Below, piece by piece: positions 21,096 through 30,884 of a stretch of DNA of 64,000 nucleotides (position 1 is its first letter; every line of letters begins with the position of its first letter). The position numbers and the translations under genes are program-made. Under the pieces are notes generated by a model that made no database searches, was not told where the DNA came from, and worked only from the letters and a program-made list of their open reading frames with translations. Source of the DNA: Gracilaria domingensis (lineage: Eukaryota; Rhodophyta; Florideophyceae; Gracilariales; Gracilariaceae); NCBI GenBank assembly GCA_022539475.1, contig VCMS01000021.1:1-64000 (forward strand). The letters run 5' to 3'.

Positions 21096-21103
21096 TAAAA
21101 GCC
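21096..21103 (+). promoter_or_regulatory. TATA box of the PI-PLC-like gene
   Basis: TATAAAAG lies 88 bp upstream of the ATG at 21191. A start of transcription ~30 bp downstream would give a 5' leader of about 60 bases. Confidence 0.6.
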
Positions 21104-21190
21104 ATAATCGAGAGTGATGCGGCTGAGTACAACCCATGCTCATCTTCACGTCAAAGCTCGGCGCTAAGAATTGACTTCGAAACCTTCGCA

Positions 21191-22591
21191 ATGATCGAAT
21201 ACGATTCAATTCCGAAGGTGGCGCCGATGATCACCACTGACGAGGAGGTTGGTTTGGTGTCTGGCTCTCTTCGTCTTCCTCGTCCGAGATTCCGTAGTGT
21301 CCTCCTTCCATTTATCGTTCTGGCTATTCTTGCTTGTGTCGTGGTTATATCATCGCATGGCAGGCGTGAATCGTTGAAGCACTTCGGGTTGTCACAAGGT
21401 CTCGCAGGTTTAATGAGCGATTCTCGTCTGACAGTCCTTGACGAGGATTCCAAGTCAGAAGGGACTCTTTCATCATCGTCATCGCCTGCCTCATGGCTTA
21501 CCAGTGCCGTAGTGGACTGGATGGTTGATATTCCAGACAGCAAATCTGTTGCCCACGTCTCTATTCCCGGCACTCATGACTCTGGTGCGCGCTTTGGAGG
21601 TGCAGGCTGTGAGACGCAATCGTGGACCATTGCCAAGCAGTTGGAAGCTGGACTCCGCTTTTTTGACATCAGGTGTCGCGTTGCTGGCACAGTGTTCTCC
21701 ATTCATCATGGTGCATGCTTTCAAAACATGTTCTTCGGAGACGTTTTGATCGACGTGCAAGACTTTCTCGCTGACCATCCTAGTGAGTTTGTGATTATGA
21801 ACATTCAGGAGGAGCACAAGCCCATGAGTGGATCTTCTTCGTTTTCATCTATTTGGGACTCATACAGAAGTCGGTTCGACAGCTTATTCGTTGATTCGCG
21901 CACCTCGCTGCCAACTGTGGGACAAGTTCGAGGAAAGGTTTTGCTTATCAGTACGCTGTCACTGGGCAAAGGAATCAAGTGGGATAGTGCTCTCACAGAA
22001 ACTCAGAACACATACAAGGTTTATGCTCTGTTGAACAACAATCCATTCGGTTCGGGCACTGCTTCTATTGGGCAGAAGAAGGAATTGGTGAGGTCGTATA
22101 TTGACAAAGCAGCAACTTCTTCGAAACTCGTGATCAACTTCTTATCAGGAGCAGAGGGTATGATCCCGAAGGACGTCGCACGCAGCACCAACCAAAATGC
22201 GTATGAACACATCGGCGGATACAACGGCGCGAAGCGCGTAGGTGTGATTATCATGGACTTCCCGGGGGAGAAACTGGTTTACCGCGTTATCAAGACCAAC
22301 TTTGAGGCTACGGAGTACTGCGAGCCCAGGACTTGGCGCACGCAAAGCGACAAAACGTGGGCTGAATTCCGAATGCCGCGAGCGGTAGTGGGAACCTCCA
22401 TTAGCATTAAAGGAGGTGCCTATTACAAGTACAAGTTCCCGAAATGCCATCGAGCTACTTGGACTGATTTGCGCTTCGTGTGCAGTTCTTCCTCCAGATC
22501 ATGGGAGGTTGCGTCTGGTTCGTGGGACGCTGATGCCTGGTGCCATAACAGCAATACCAACCAAGATTACCTTGCAGTTGGAGTGCGTTAA
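21191..22591 (+). CDS. membrane-anchored PI-PLC X-domain phosphodiesterase
   Basis: A 466-aa protein, intact single exon, ATG at 21191. A short basic N-terminal tail precedes one hydrophobic segment (about 36-54, VLLPFIVLAILACVVVIS), which predicts a type II signal anchor with the enzyme outside the cytosol. The domain (about 110-370) is of the bacterial-type, metal-independent PI-PLC X family. HVSIPGTHDS holds the first catalytic His (H129) and following Asp, FFDIRCR the substrate Arg/Asp region, and IHHG (about 171-174) the second catalytic His. The C-terminal ~90 residues (YCEPRTW to the end) form a Trp/Cys-containing beta-type module of unknown role, perhaps glycan or membrane binding. 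Expected chemistry is cleavage of phosphatidylinositol or its glycan-anchored forms. Specificity cannot be told. A TATA box lies upstream. Confidence 0.8.
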   Translation: MIEYDSIPKVAPMITTDEEVGLVSGSLRLPRPRFRSVLLPFIVLAILACVVVISSHGRRESLKHFGLSQGLAGLMSDSRLTVLDEDSKSEGTLSSSSSPASWLTSAVVDWMVDIPDSKSVAHVSIPGTHDSGARFGGAGCETQSWTIAKQLEAGLRFFDIRCRVAGTVFSIHHGACFQNMFFGDVLIDVQDFLADHPSEFVIMNIQEEHKPMSGSSSFSSIWDSYRSRFDSLFVDSRTSLPTVGQVRGKVLLISTLSLGKGIKWDSALTETQNTYKVYALLNNNPFGSGTASIGQKKELVRSYIDKAATSSKLVINFLSGAEGMIPKDVARSTNQNAYEHIGGYNGAKRVGVIIMDFPGEKLVYRVIKTNFEATEYCEPRTWRTQSDKTWAEFRMPRAVVGTSISIKGGAYYKYKFPKCHRATWTDLRFVCSSSSRSWEVASGSWDADAWCHNSNTNQDYLAVGVR

Positions 22592-24599
22592 GCACCAAAT
22601 CGTATTTGGCAAATGCATCTTTCAAAGACGCATATTTAGAAAATCGTTCATTAAAAAGCGTTCGATAGAATAATTGGAATGAAGATTCGAAGCAAAAACT
22701 CTTCGTTTCTGAAAGTAAGCACAACATTTGTGAAAATTCTTCGAATGTTATAGGGTCCATGACATTTCGCCAAAATTTAATTGAACAAGGAAGCCAGAAA
22801 GTTGCTCCGTATTTTCGTACGTAAGTCCGAAATCCTTCAAAGAGCACAACCCAAAATCTTTTCAAATTAAATTCAAATTTTGAGAAGAATGAGACATGGT
22901 CATCAGAAGTTTTAGGCAGAGCTGTCGAATGCTCTTTCATCCGGCGAGTTCGAAACTGGAACGACTTTTACAGCATCATTTTGCCGCACGCAAACACTCT
23001 CCATCTCCACGCGCGCTGCGAGCAGTCTCAGAGACTCTCTCAAGTTCAATCCTGTGACTTCTCCCTGCTGATTTTTGCTGTCGAGAGAGGAGGACGCAGG
23101 GACCCGACCACTCGCAGGGCACGAAGCGAACTTCAGCTGGCAATCTGGCTCGTCCCACCTCGGGACCAGAGCGGATCGTGCGACAGATCTCAAAATTTGC
23201 TCATTACAAAGCGATATGGTTTTCAGGGTTCTTTAAAAAAATGAGGGTCACTCCACTTCGCGACGGAAAACATCCCTCTCTCTCTCACTTGGTAAATGGA
23301 AGGTCCTGCGATTCGGATCTTCTATTAAACTTTCCTTATACTCCTCTCAGCAAACGTCACAGGTCCAAGACGTACGCCGGTAATTCTCAGTTTTCCGTAT
23401 ACATATCAGCTCGTTCTCTGACATGTGTCATTCATTACGTCGAAAGTTGCGCTTTAGGCTGCATACCCATTCTGCTTCAAAGCAGTGGGTCAATACTTTT
23501 TACAACTTTGTACTCTACCATCCACAAGTTTTGGTATATGTTGCACCATTCAACCGCTCTTGCTGTGTCCTGAAAACCCGCCACCATCGAAATGGGGGAT
23601 AATCACCGTCTGTGGAAGAAAAACTACAATATTGAGTCATTTCGGTGCAGCTTGATGAGCGATTTTTACTCAATTTTGGTAGTGGTGTGCCTCAGTAAAC
23701 ACAAAGGCACAAGCTTGAAAACAACGTAGTCAAACTCCAGCGGCATCTAGCAGATGCAAACTGTCCCATGGAGAAGGTGGGTGGGTGAAAAGAAAACTAA
23801 AAGCATTCGCAAGAAGATGTTGATGGCTGCGATGGAAGATCGCTGATCGTCAACTGACTGCTTGCCGCCAAGGTGAGTCTCCCTCTATTGATGAATGCAT
23901 GAATTTTGGCGGCAAGACGTCACAGCGGCAAAGCTCCAAGTCACAGCCCCGAGTTGCCAATAAAGCAGCTTCCTGGTTCAGAAATTCCAGAAACGAGTAC
24001 GTTTACAATAGACCTAAGTAAGTATTTGGCACGTACCCCTTGAAAGGTCAGTTTTCTATATATAACAAGAAATTTGAATTCCAATTCTCTCGTTATATAG
24101 AGATTACAACTGCTTTCATTATTCTACGTGTTGGCTATCAATTCATATACATTCTAGAAAAGATAGGATCAAGTACAGTGTCAGACACTGTTCAGAGAAA
24201 GTACATCCAAAAGTAGAAAGCATAGTCTTTTGTAGATAAGGACACAATTTGTAGATAGGTGCATCCGACTACAACCCAACGTCGTCCCTTTCTTGACGTT
24301 ATTACCCCGCAAGTAAGACATGGAGCCCACGCACGCTAAATCGGCGCTTCAGTAGATAACAGACTGTCAAATTCAATCAAGCCCTCTGGGCTTCCTTGTA
24401 CTAAGCGGGTACGCATACAGTTGCCCTATGTAATGTAAGCCTTAGTTTACGATTATGTGATATGAAGGTTACGTTACAGCGCTGTACTTTTAAGGCTTAT
24501 ATTACAACTCCAAAAGTGAGATTTATGATTGTTTTAAGAGTACAGTTCGTGCAAGAAGACCAATGCATATATCCATAATCAGTACCTAAACGTCTATAT
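22592..24599. other. intergenic, no gene recognised
   Basis: A long minus-strand frame overlapping the PI-PLC 3' end is Phe-rich and domain-free, so I treat it as chance. An inverted pair GCTTGCCGCCAA/TTGGCGGCAAG lies near 23862/23917. Around 24430-24505, GTAATGTAAGCCTTA and TAAGGCTTATATTAC form the arms of a long hairpin. Confidence 0.4.
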
Positions 24600-26850
24600 T
24601 ATGCGCCGTTACGGCGCATGGGCCATCATCGGCCGCCCGCGCGGGATGCTCCGTTTACGACGAGACCAGCAGAGATCGGTACGATTCCATATTGTTGAAA
24701 TAAAATCGCACCGTTATGCGATGCCTTCGTTGTTAACGGCCCATTCTGATGCCAACAGAAGAGTTAGAGGATTTGAACACAGGCTGTGTTCGTGTTCACA
24801 TGTTGAGAAGAGAAGGGGAATATAGCATACTGTCGAAATACCTCTGCACACGTTTTTACTAAAAATAACAACTGCGTATCGATGGGCTTCAGTTTCCGGC
24901 CTTCTGCAGGCTGTACTTCCCGTTTCCATCGATAACTCCGGCGTTTTTGTCGAAACTGTCAAAATAAACCATAGCAGCCTCTTCGAGGCTGCGGTAGGGG
25001 TAGATTCCAGCAAACGGCGGCAAATATCTTTATTAATAGGTTGAATAAATGTCTTCTGTATTGTTGTTGATGTTGTTCGCAGTGGTTAAGCAACGCGCTA
25101 CTCTTCCGCTTCTATACTGCCTAGAATATTTCACTCTGGTAATACAAAGACAAATAATGTACCTCTCTTGATTTCTAAATACTGAACAAGTAATACAAAT
25201 GATATGCATTATAATGCACAGACTGCTATGCATTATACATTGCACTTGATCAACAAAATGCAACCTCACTCCCCTTGACTCATTTCATATTGCATTCAAA
25301 ATCAACACACAGGCTGTGCCGGTGCTGCCTGCACGGTTGGAGCACGGGGTGTGCCCGTGCTCACACTTTGGGAAGAAGAGGTGGAAGCAAAGGCAAAGCG
25401 TCTGCTCACAACTTCACTTATCTAGATGTCAACACAATCACGGCCCGTGTCCAGACCATGGCTTTGAAAAGAGGCTGTGACTATGCTCAAAATGTCACGT
25501 GAGTTGTGAACACGGGCACAGCCCGCGTTCACATCTTTTACCCTCTTTTGGCAGCACAGCCACAGTCTGTGCTTCCGACCTCTTCACACTGTAGTTTTGA
25601 GCACAGATTGAGCCTGCGCTCACAACGTCAGCAATAAAGGGGTTACCACGGGGAGGAGCGGGAAAAAGCGTAACTGAAGCAATCTGCATAATGGAACACA
25701 AATATTCCAAATACATCGCGATAATAAACACAAATTTGCTTTGCTGTATTAATGCACGTGAGTACATGACCTCACAAGATTTACTTCACGCAAGACGGAG
25801 AAAACCCGCCAATGCTTGTATTTGGTGTGACTGGAATTTGGTTTCCATTACAGTAAGATATTGGTGCGTAGATCCATAATTAGAATTTCATCAGTCATCA
25901 CTCATTAAATCCATCAACTGCACATCAGATGTTAAGTTGGTGGCTTTGTTTAGGTCTCTTAAGATAAGCATCAACAACCAAAGTTTCGCATGAGATACTG
26001 ATCTCAGCCAAGTACTTCAAAATGAGTATTCAGAGCTCAAAACCGTTAAGAAAGAGAGAAAATACTTGCAAAACCTCATCAAATCTTATAGTGTTAACTT
26101 TAGAAAATAAGTCGAAAATGTTCTACTTTTACAATGCTGAGGTTTGAATTTGGCTTTTTAAGTTTAAAAATTATTTTGATCTCATTGAAGTACTAGAAGA
26201 ACAGAAGTGAGAAATTGAAAGACTTCGATGGCTTCGGCATCTACGACAAAGGCTCAAGGCTTTGAAACCTGATAAGTTCGAACTTATTTCCCAACTCATC
26301 ATGTTAACTTCAAATGTTATCCGTGATGACTTTTGAAGTTATCATTAAAATAATTGCCAAGGGTTTATCCGTCATTGTTACTTTTTAGACACGCTATTTT
26401 GCGTGACAATACCCTTTTGCAACAATGCAGATTGAAAATTATTAAACTAAACCAGATTTCCTCAAACATTTGACTATCAGTTTTGTCGTAATTTGCGAAC
26501 TTATATTAGATGTGCCATTTTTAATTACATAATTCACTCGTTTTACGAAATTTCCCACTTTCCCGGCACAGTCCCTGTTCACACCTCCACTACCTCTGTG
26601 GTAAGCACAAGCTGAGGCCATTCTCATACATCTTCTTCCCAGGGTGGGCACAGCTTGTGTTACAAGCGTACAAACCACAGGCATAGCTTGTGGGCTGTTT
26701 TTCCTGCTCAACGCTTTGATTATCACAGTATAAACAGGCGCCTAATCCTTTTCCACACTTTTTTTCACCTCGGTTGTGAGGGCAAGAACAGTTTGTGCTT
26801 AAAACTTTCCCTCTGAGGCTGTGAACACGGATGCAGGCTGTGTTCCTACC
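24600..26850. repeat. cluster of short CACAGGCTGTG-type hairpin motifs
   Basis: A ~30-base motif around the palindrome CACAG-G-CTGTG, usually followed by a GTGTTCAC-like tail and a pyrimidine-rich run, recurs near 24780, 25310, 25510, 25610, 26570, 26645 and 26830 in both orientations. Units are diverged and irregularly spaced (tens to ~1,000 bp). No coding frame accounts for it. The segment starts near the 19-bp palindrome TATGCGCCGTTACGGCGCA. Confidence 0.5.
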
Positions 26851-28590
26851 TGTACCGCTTTTCTTGTTGTTGCTTGTGGGCTTCTGTGAAAACTGGACCG
26901 ATGTGCCTGCTGCGGTTTTAATAGTTGCTGCATTATTGCGCTATAAACAAAACGCTGTTATGAAATATTAAGATACCGGAAGCATCCCGAAACAGCAAAT
27001 AAATATTTTGTTTGACGCTCAAAGTCACGATGTGAGGGCACAGGGTGACTTTGCGCTTGCGTTTAGGCTGCCTTCGGTCAGCGGGCTTGCCTCGCAGACC
27101 GAGTTCTGCTCCTGACGCAAAAAATTACTTTCAGCGCCGGTACTTTTCGGTAGTGAGTATCGATTGGCGGCTCTCCCCGCGCGTTCTTCTTTTTTTCTGG
27201 CTATGCCTTTGCTTTAGAATGTGTGGTTGTATTTGAATGAACGACTAAAAAGAACTCTTAAAATGACTGTTGATTTTTTTTGGAGGTTTTCATTTTTGTC
27301 CTTTGAGGAAGTCATCTGCATTGCAAATACACAAACAGTCACAATGCAGTTTTATGCCTTTGGTGTTTCAGGATGCTTCCACTGTCGTAATTCTGCGAGA
27401 GACAAATAGAGGTTGCGTCGTACATAAAAGTCACCTTAGATCTTAGAATTAGACGCAGAGATCAACGGCGCTGCTTATTGTGTCAGGAACCCGTCCAAAT
27501 GAATGTTTTTTCGCTATTTTCGAAAGAGGAAGCATAAGGCTTATATTACCTCTCTGCACTTTAAGACTTACAGTACAGGTATGTAAGATAATTTTGCAAA
27601 TTACCCCGGAGCCTGCGGTAATTTCCGTACGCAGTTAGATTTTCGGATTACAGAAACGTGATAAACAGGGAAATGCGGGAAAATTGTAAACAAACAAACG
27701 CGTAAGACAACGTTCATAGAATCCGCGGTTTGTAAGTGAATAAAAACCTAACGGACAAGTTAAATAGTACAAAGACATAATGTAAGGTAGGTAAAACTTT
27801 CGTAAAGTTTTCTCACGTAAAAAGCATAACACTAGCACGTTACCCTATCGATGCCGCCTTATTTACCAAGGATATATACTTCAGAAACCTTGAAAATCAT
27901 GTACTGTTCTTCAACACATCACACAACATATCATTATGTGTGTTATGTTATCATTGATTACTAATGTCAACTTCTTGAGACTAAAGAAAACGAACAAAGT
28001 TCCGACTGAGACCCTTAGTCTAGGCTAGAATTTGTCTATGAGAGTGGTTTGTACGTGATATGTAACAAATTGACAATGCGGAGTAAAAGATATTTAAAGT
28101 CTCGCCTGGCTAATTTCAAAGAAAAACTGCAAAAAGATCTACTTCGTAACTTCTGTTCTTTAACTTTGGTTCATTCTCACAGGTAAAACTGCTGCATGTA
28201 CGAAAAAACTACGATAAGGCAACAAGTATGTTAAATATCCTAGACTGACCAATACTTCTAACCATGAAGCTCGGGCCCAAAACTGTGATGTTCTTAAAGT
28301 TATCATCACGACTTAGCATGATCACTCTGATGTTATCATGTGATAACTTCGTAGTTATCATTATAATAATTCTAAGGGAATTGTCGCGGTAGGTCTTCTT
28401 TTGAGGTCTTTTGTGTATTGTGCACCTTTTGATTTTTCCTGACAACAATGCTTTTCTCTGTATTTTTGTAACCTACATACACAAAAAGGCTTACTCGAAA
28501 TGAATTTCAACGCTTCATTTATATGGAAGGCTTCCCAGGGAATTGCGGGAAAAGCATAAAAATCTAAAAATGTAACACATTTACGCTTTG
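26851..28590. other. intergenic, no gene recognised
   Basis: AT-rich sequence. A TAAGGCTTATATTAC block near 27537 resembles one arm of the hairpins near 24490 and 50138. A TGTGATAACTTCGTAGTTATCA hairpin lies near 28340. Confidence 0.4.
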
Positions 28591-29307
28591 GTTCTTGTGG
28601 ACGCCATTTTTGGGGGAAACAGCGCGGGTGGTGACAAACCCAAGGAGAGCGACACAATAAATGCTCGAGAGTACCAGCCCAAAGGGCGACAGATTCACGT
28701 AGCTCAGATGCCTGCAGGAGCAGACAAGATAACCCCAAGATAGATGGAAACTCCCCGCAAACTGAAAGCAGGGGTAAGAATCAACCAAGGATATGGCTCA
28801 GCGTCCGATACCGAGAGCCAACACAACAACAGAAAGCAGGGCCAACAGACCAAGACACACAAGAGCTGTCGGCGGGACAATAGTGTGGTAGGACTAAAGC
28901 GATAGAGTCTGTCGTCGATGCCACCACGAACCTAACAACCAGGCGAGGTAGCGACAGAAATAAAACCAGCGCAATGCGTAACACTGCCAACGTCCGTCTG
29001 GGAGAACGGAGACGTAGTGATGGGTGATGGTCGCAGTGTGCGAACGAGCCCAATGGAGGGCAGCACAAGGCGACTGGCTAGGGAACGGCGGGAGACCGGG
29101 CCGCCGGGAATAAGGAAATGTAGGGGGAAAGGCTGGTGGCAGGGAGGCGCAGACTGCGCTAAGGGAAGATGGGATTGCCAAAGGAAGGAAGGTTGGCGAC
29201 GACGGAAGGGGAGGAAGAAAGGCGAGAGAGGCCAGGATGGGGGAAGTCGTCCGGAGGGGAAGTGGTCTGCCCGAGTTGAGTTTGCAGCGAGCGCTCGAAC
29301 TCGGGGG

Positions 29308-29313
29308 TTTATA
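29308..29313 (-). promoter_or_regulatory. TATA box in the 3' LTR
   Basis: On the minus strand, GATATAAACCCCCGAG places TATAAA here. The same block is conserved in the diverged LTR at 13346, supporting function as the LTR core promoter. Confidence 0.6.
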
Positions 29314-29785
29314 TCTACAATTGTGATAATGCATGGTCACCGCAAGCGAACACCTAATATCATCTTTCACCAAGGCATTCAGAACGGCTCACCAGGTCAT
29401 ATACTTGGTTGTGATACCGTTGTACGGTTCTTCGTTATGTCTCCTGTTCATTGGCTGTTGGTGATACGGTGCGCCGATTGTCGTCTTGTGACAAACAACT
29501 TAATATTGCTCACCATGTCCATAATAGGTAATAATGTCAACGTACGGTTCTTCGTTATGTAGGTCGGTGGTTGGCCAGATTTCTTCTGGCTATTTAGGTT
29601 TTCAACTAGTCCTCCGGATGACATCCACCTTCCATGTCGTGCCATCGTGGCACTATCACGATTGTGCGTGCGTGACCAGTTATCATGGCGGTATATTCGA
29701 TATTATAGTTACCCTTCGGTGCCTCTCAGGTCTGCCATGCTTCCCCTATCTTACCACCGCCTTTCAGGTGTCCATCTTTTGAACG

Positions 29786-30196
29786 ATGTCAACTCCAAAC
29801 GAAGTTATTGCTACTATGACCGACGACGATACCGACCATTCCGATGTTCCGCGTGCCAAATCAACCGTCCTGATCGAGAGCGAAGCAAAAGAAGTTACTG
29901 CGGACACCATTCAGCTCGAGGAGGACGCCGCATTTGCGAACGAAGACGATGTTGCCACCGAAGAACGTACCGAAGCGCAACTTTTCGCCTGCGAGGAGGC
30001 TCTATATGACTTCCTCTTCAAGCGTGGAATATCGATGGATGAGCTCAAAGACAATCTTAACGAGCTCCCAGTACTGTTCGTGCGCGGGATTGGTGTTGGG
30101 TTGGCGCTTTCCATGATGGTGCTACGCTCTCCCTCCCGCGCACGGGCGCTTCATCTCGTTCATGACGCTGTGAAAGCTTTGTTGTCCTCTGATTGA
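29786..30196 (+). CDS. antisense LTR ORF (acidic, unknown), left copy
   Basis: A 136-aa ORF with an ATG, on the strand opposite to gag-pol. It is acidic, with D-D-D and E-E clusters in the first 70 residues. The C-terminal half has a hydrophobic helix-like run (LPVLFVRGIGVGLALSMMV) and ends in a basic/hydrophobic tail. It lies in U3, about 480 bp from the sense TATA box, so the two transcripts would diverge. A recognisable homologue sits in the older LTR at 12671-13057. No known domain. Confidence 0.5.
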   Translation: MSTPNEVIATMTDDDTDHSDVPRAKSTVLIESEAKEVTADTIQLEEDAAFANEDDVATEERTEAQLFACEEALYDFLFKRGISMDELKDNLNELPVLFVRGIGVGLALSMMVLRSPSRARALHLVHDAVKALLSSD

Positions 30197-30884
30197 TATC
30201 CATTTCTCGTATCTTCGATTGCCTCTTTGTCATAGAACTCCTGCTTCTCGATTAAATTGATTTGTATCCCCTGGTCGTATGTGTTCCGACGCGCGCGACA
30301 GAGCGCGCCACAACTTTCTGAGCTCCCCGAAGAGAGCGCTCCACTCACTGTCCTCCAGCGTCAGGTGCTGCGCGCACGTTCCTTTCCTACCCTGCAGCTG
30401 GCGCGCCGCAACGTGCGGGGCGCGAGCTTCCAAAGACTGCTTAGCGGCGGGCGCGCCGCAGCCAGCGGCGCGCGACGCGCAACCTCATTATACTCCTCTT
30501 CAGGCGCGCCGCAGCGAGCGGCGCGCGACTTCTTCATCTCCGTCGGGGGCGCGCCGCGGCGCGCGGCGCGAAACCTCATCATCCTCCTCTTCAGGCGCGC
30601 CGCAGCGAGCGGCGCGCGACTTCTTCATCTCCGTCGGGGGCGCGCCGCGGCGCGCGGCGCGAAACCTCATCATCCTTGCCGCCGCGTCGCAGCGCACGGC
30701 GCGCAGCGGTGGGCGCAGACGGCGGGAGTGACGGCGCAGTCCAGGGGTGGAAGGTGTCGGAGATATAGAAAAAAATTGTTCGGGAGTGTCCCTGGGGTGG
30801 CGGGACACTCCCCTGCATCCGCCTCCACACACTCCCCAACTCAGCGGTCGCTACGCCTGGGCGACCATGAACTTACGGTTTTGA

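Larger units (their letters stand above)
28596..30829 (-). repeat. 3' LTR of the young gypsy element
   Basis: This 2,234-bp LTR contains, in transcript sense, a GC-rich U3 start with a 91-bp tandem duplication (30501-30681, rich in GGCGCGCC), the antisense ORF, a TATAAA core, a CT-rich leader and a conserved U5. A 19-bp direct repeat (GTACGGTTCTTCGTTATGT) occurs at 29422 and 29542. Confidence 0.95.

Noticed and set aside
22455-22940. 161-codon minus-strand ORF with an ATG overlapping the PI-PLC 3' end
   Set aside because: It is Phe-rich, domain-free and antisense to a solid gene for part of its length; its downstream half simply mirrors the PI-PLC codons.
24600-26850. CRISPR-like array
   Set aside because: Repeats are diverged, both-stranded and irregularly spaced, and the context is eukaryotic.
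28894-29373. Pro/Ser-rich 159-codon ORF in the LTR leader (also at 38221-38700, with a similar one at 13374-13727)
   Set aside because: It lies in the CT-rich transcribed leader in sense orientation; composition alone gives Pro/Ser/Leu frames. Similarity between copies is no better than the surrounding DNA.
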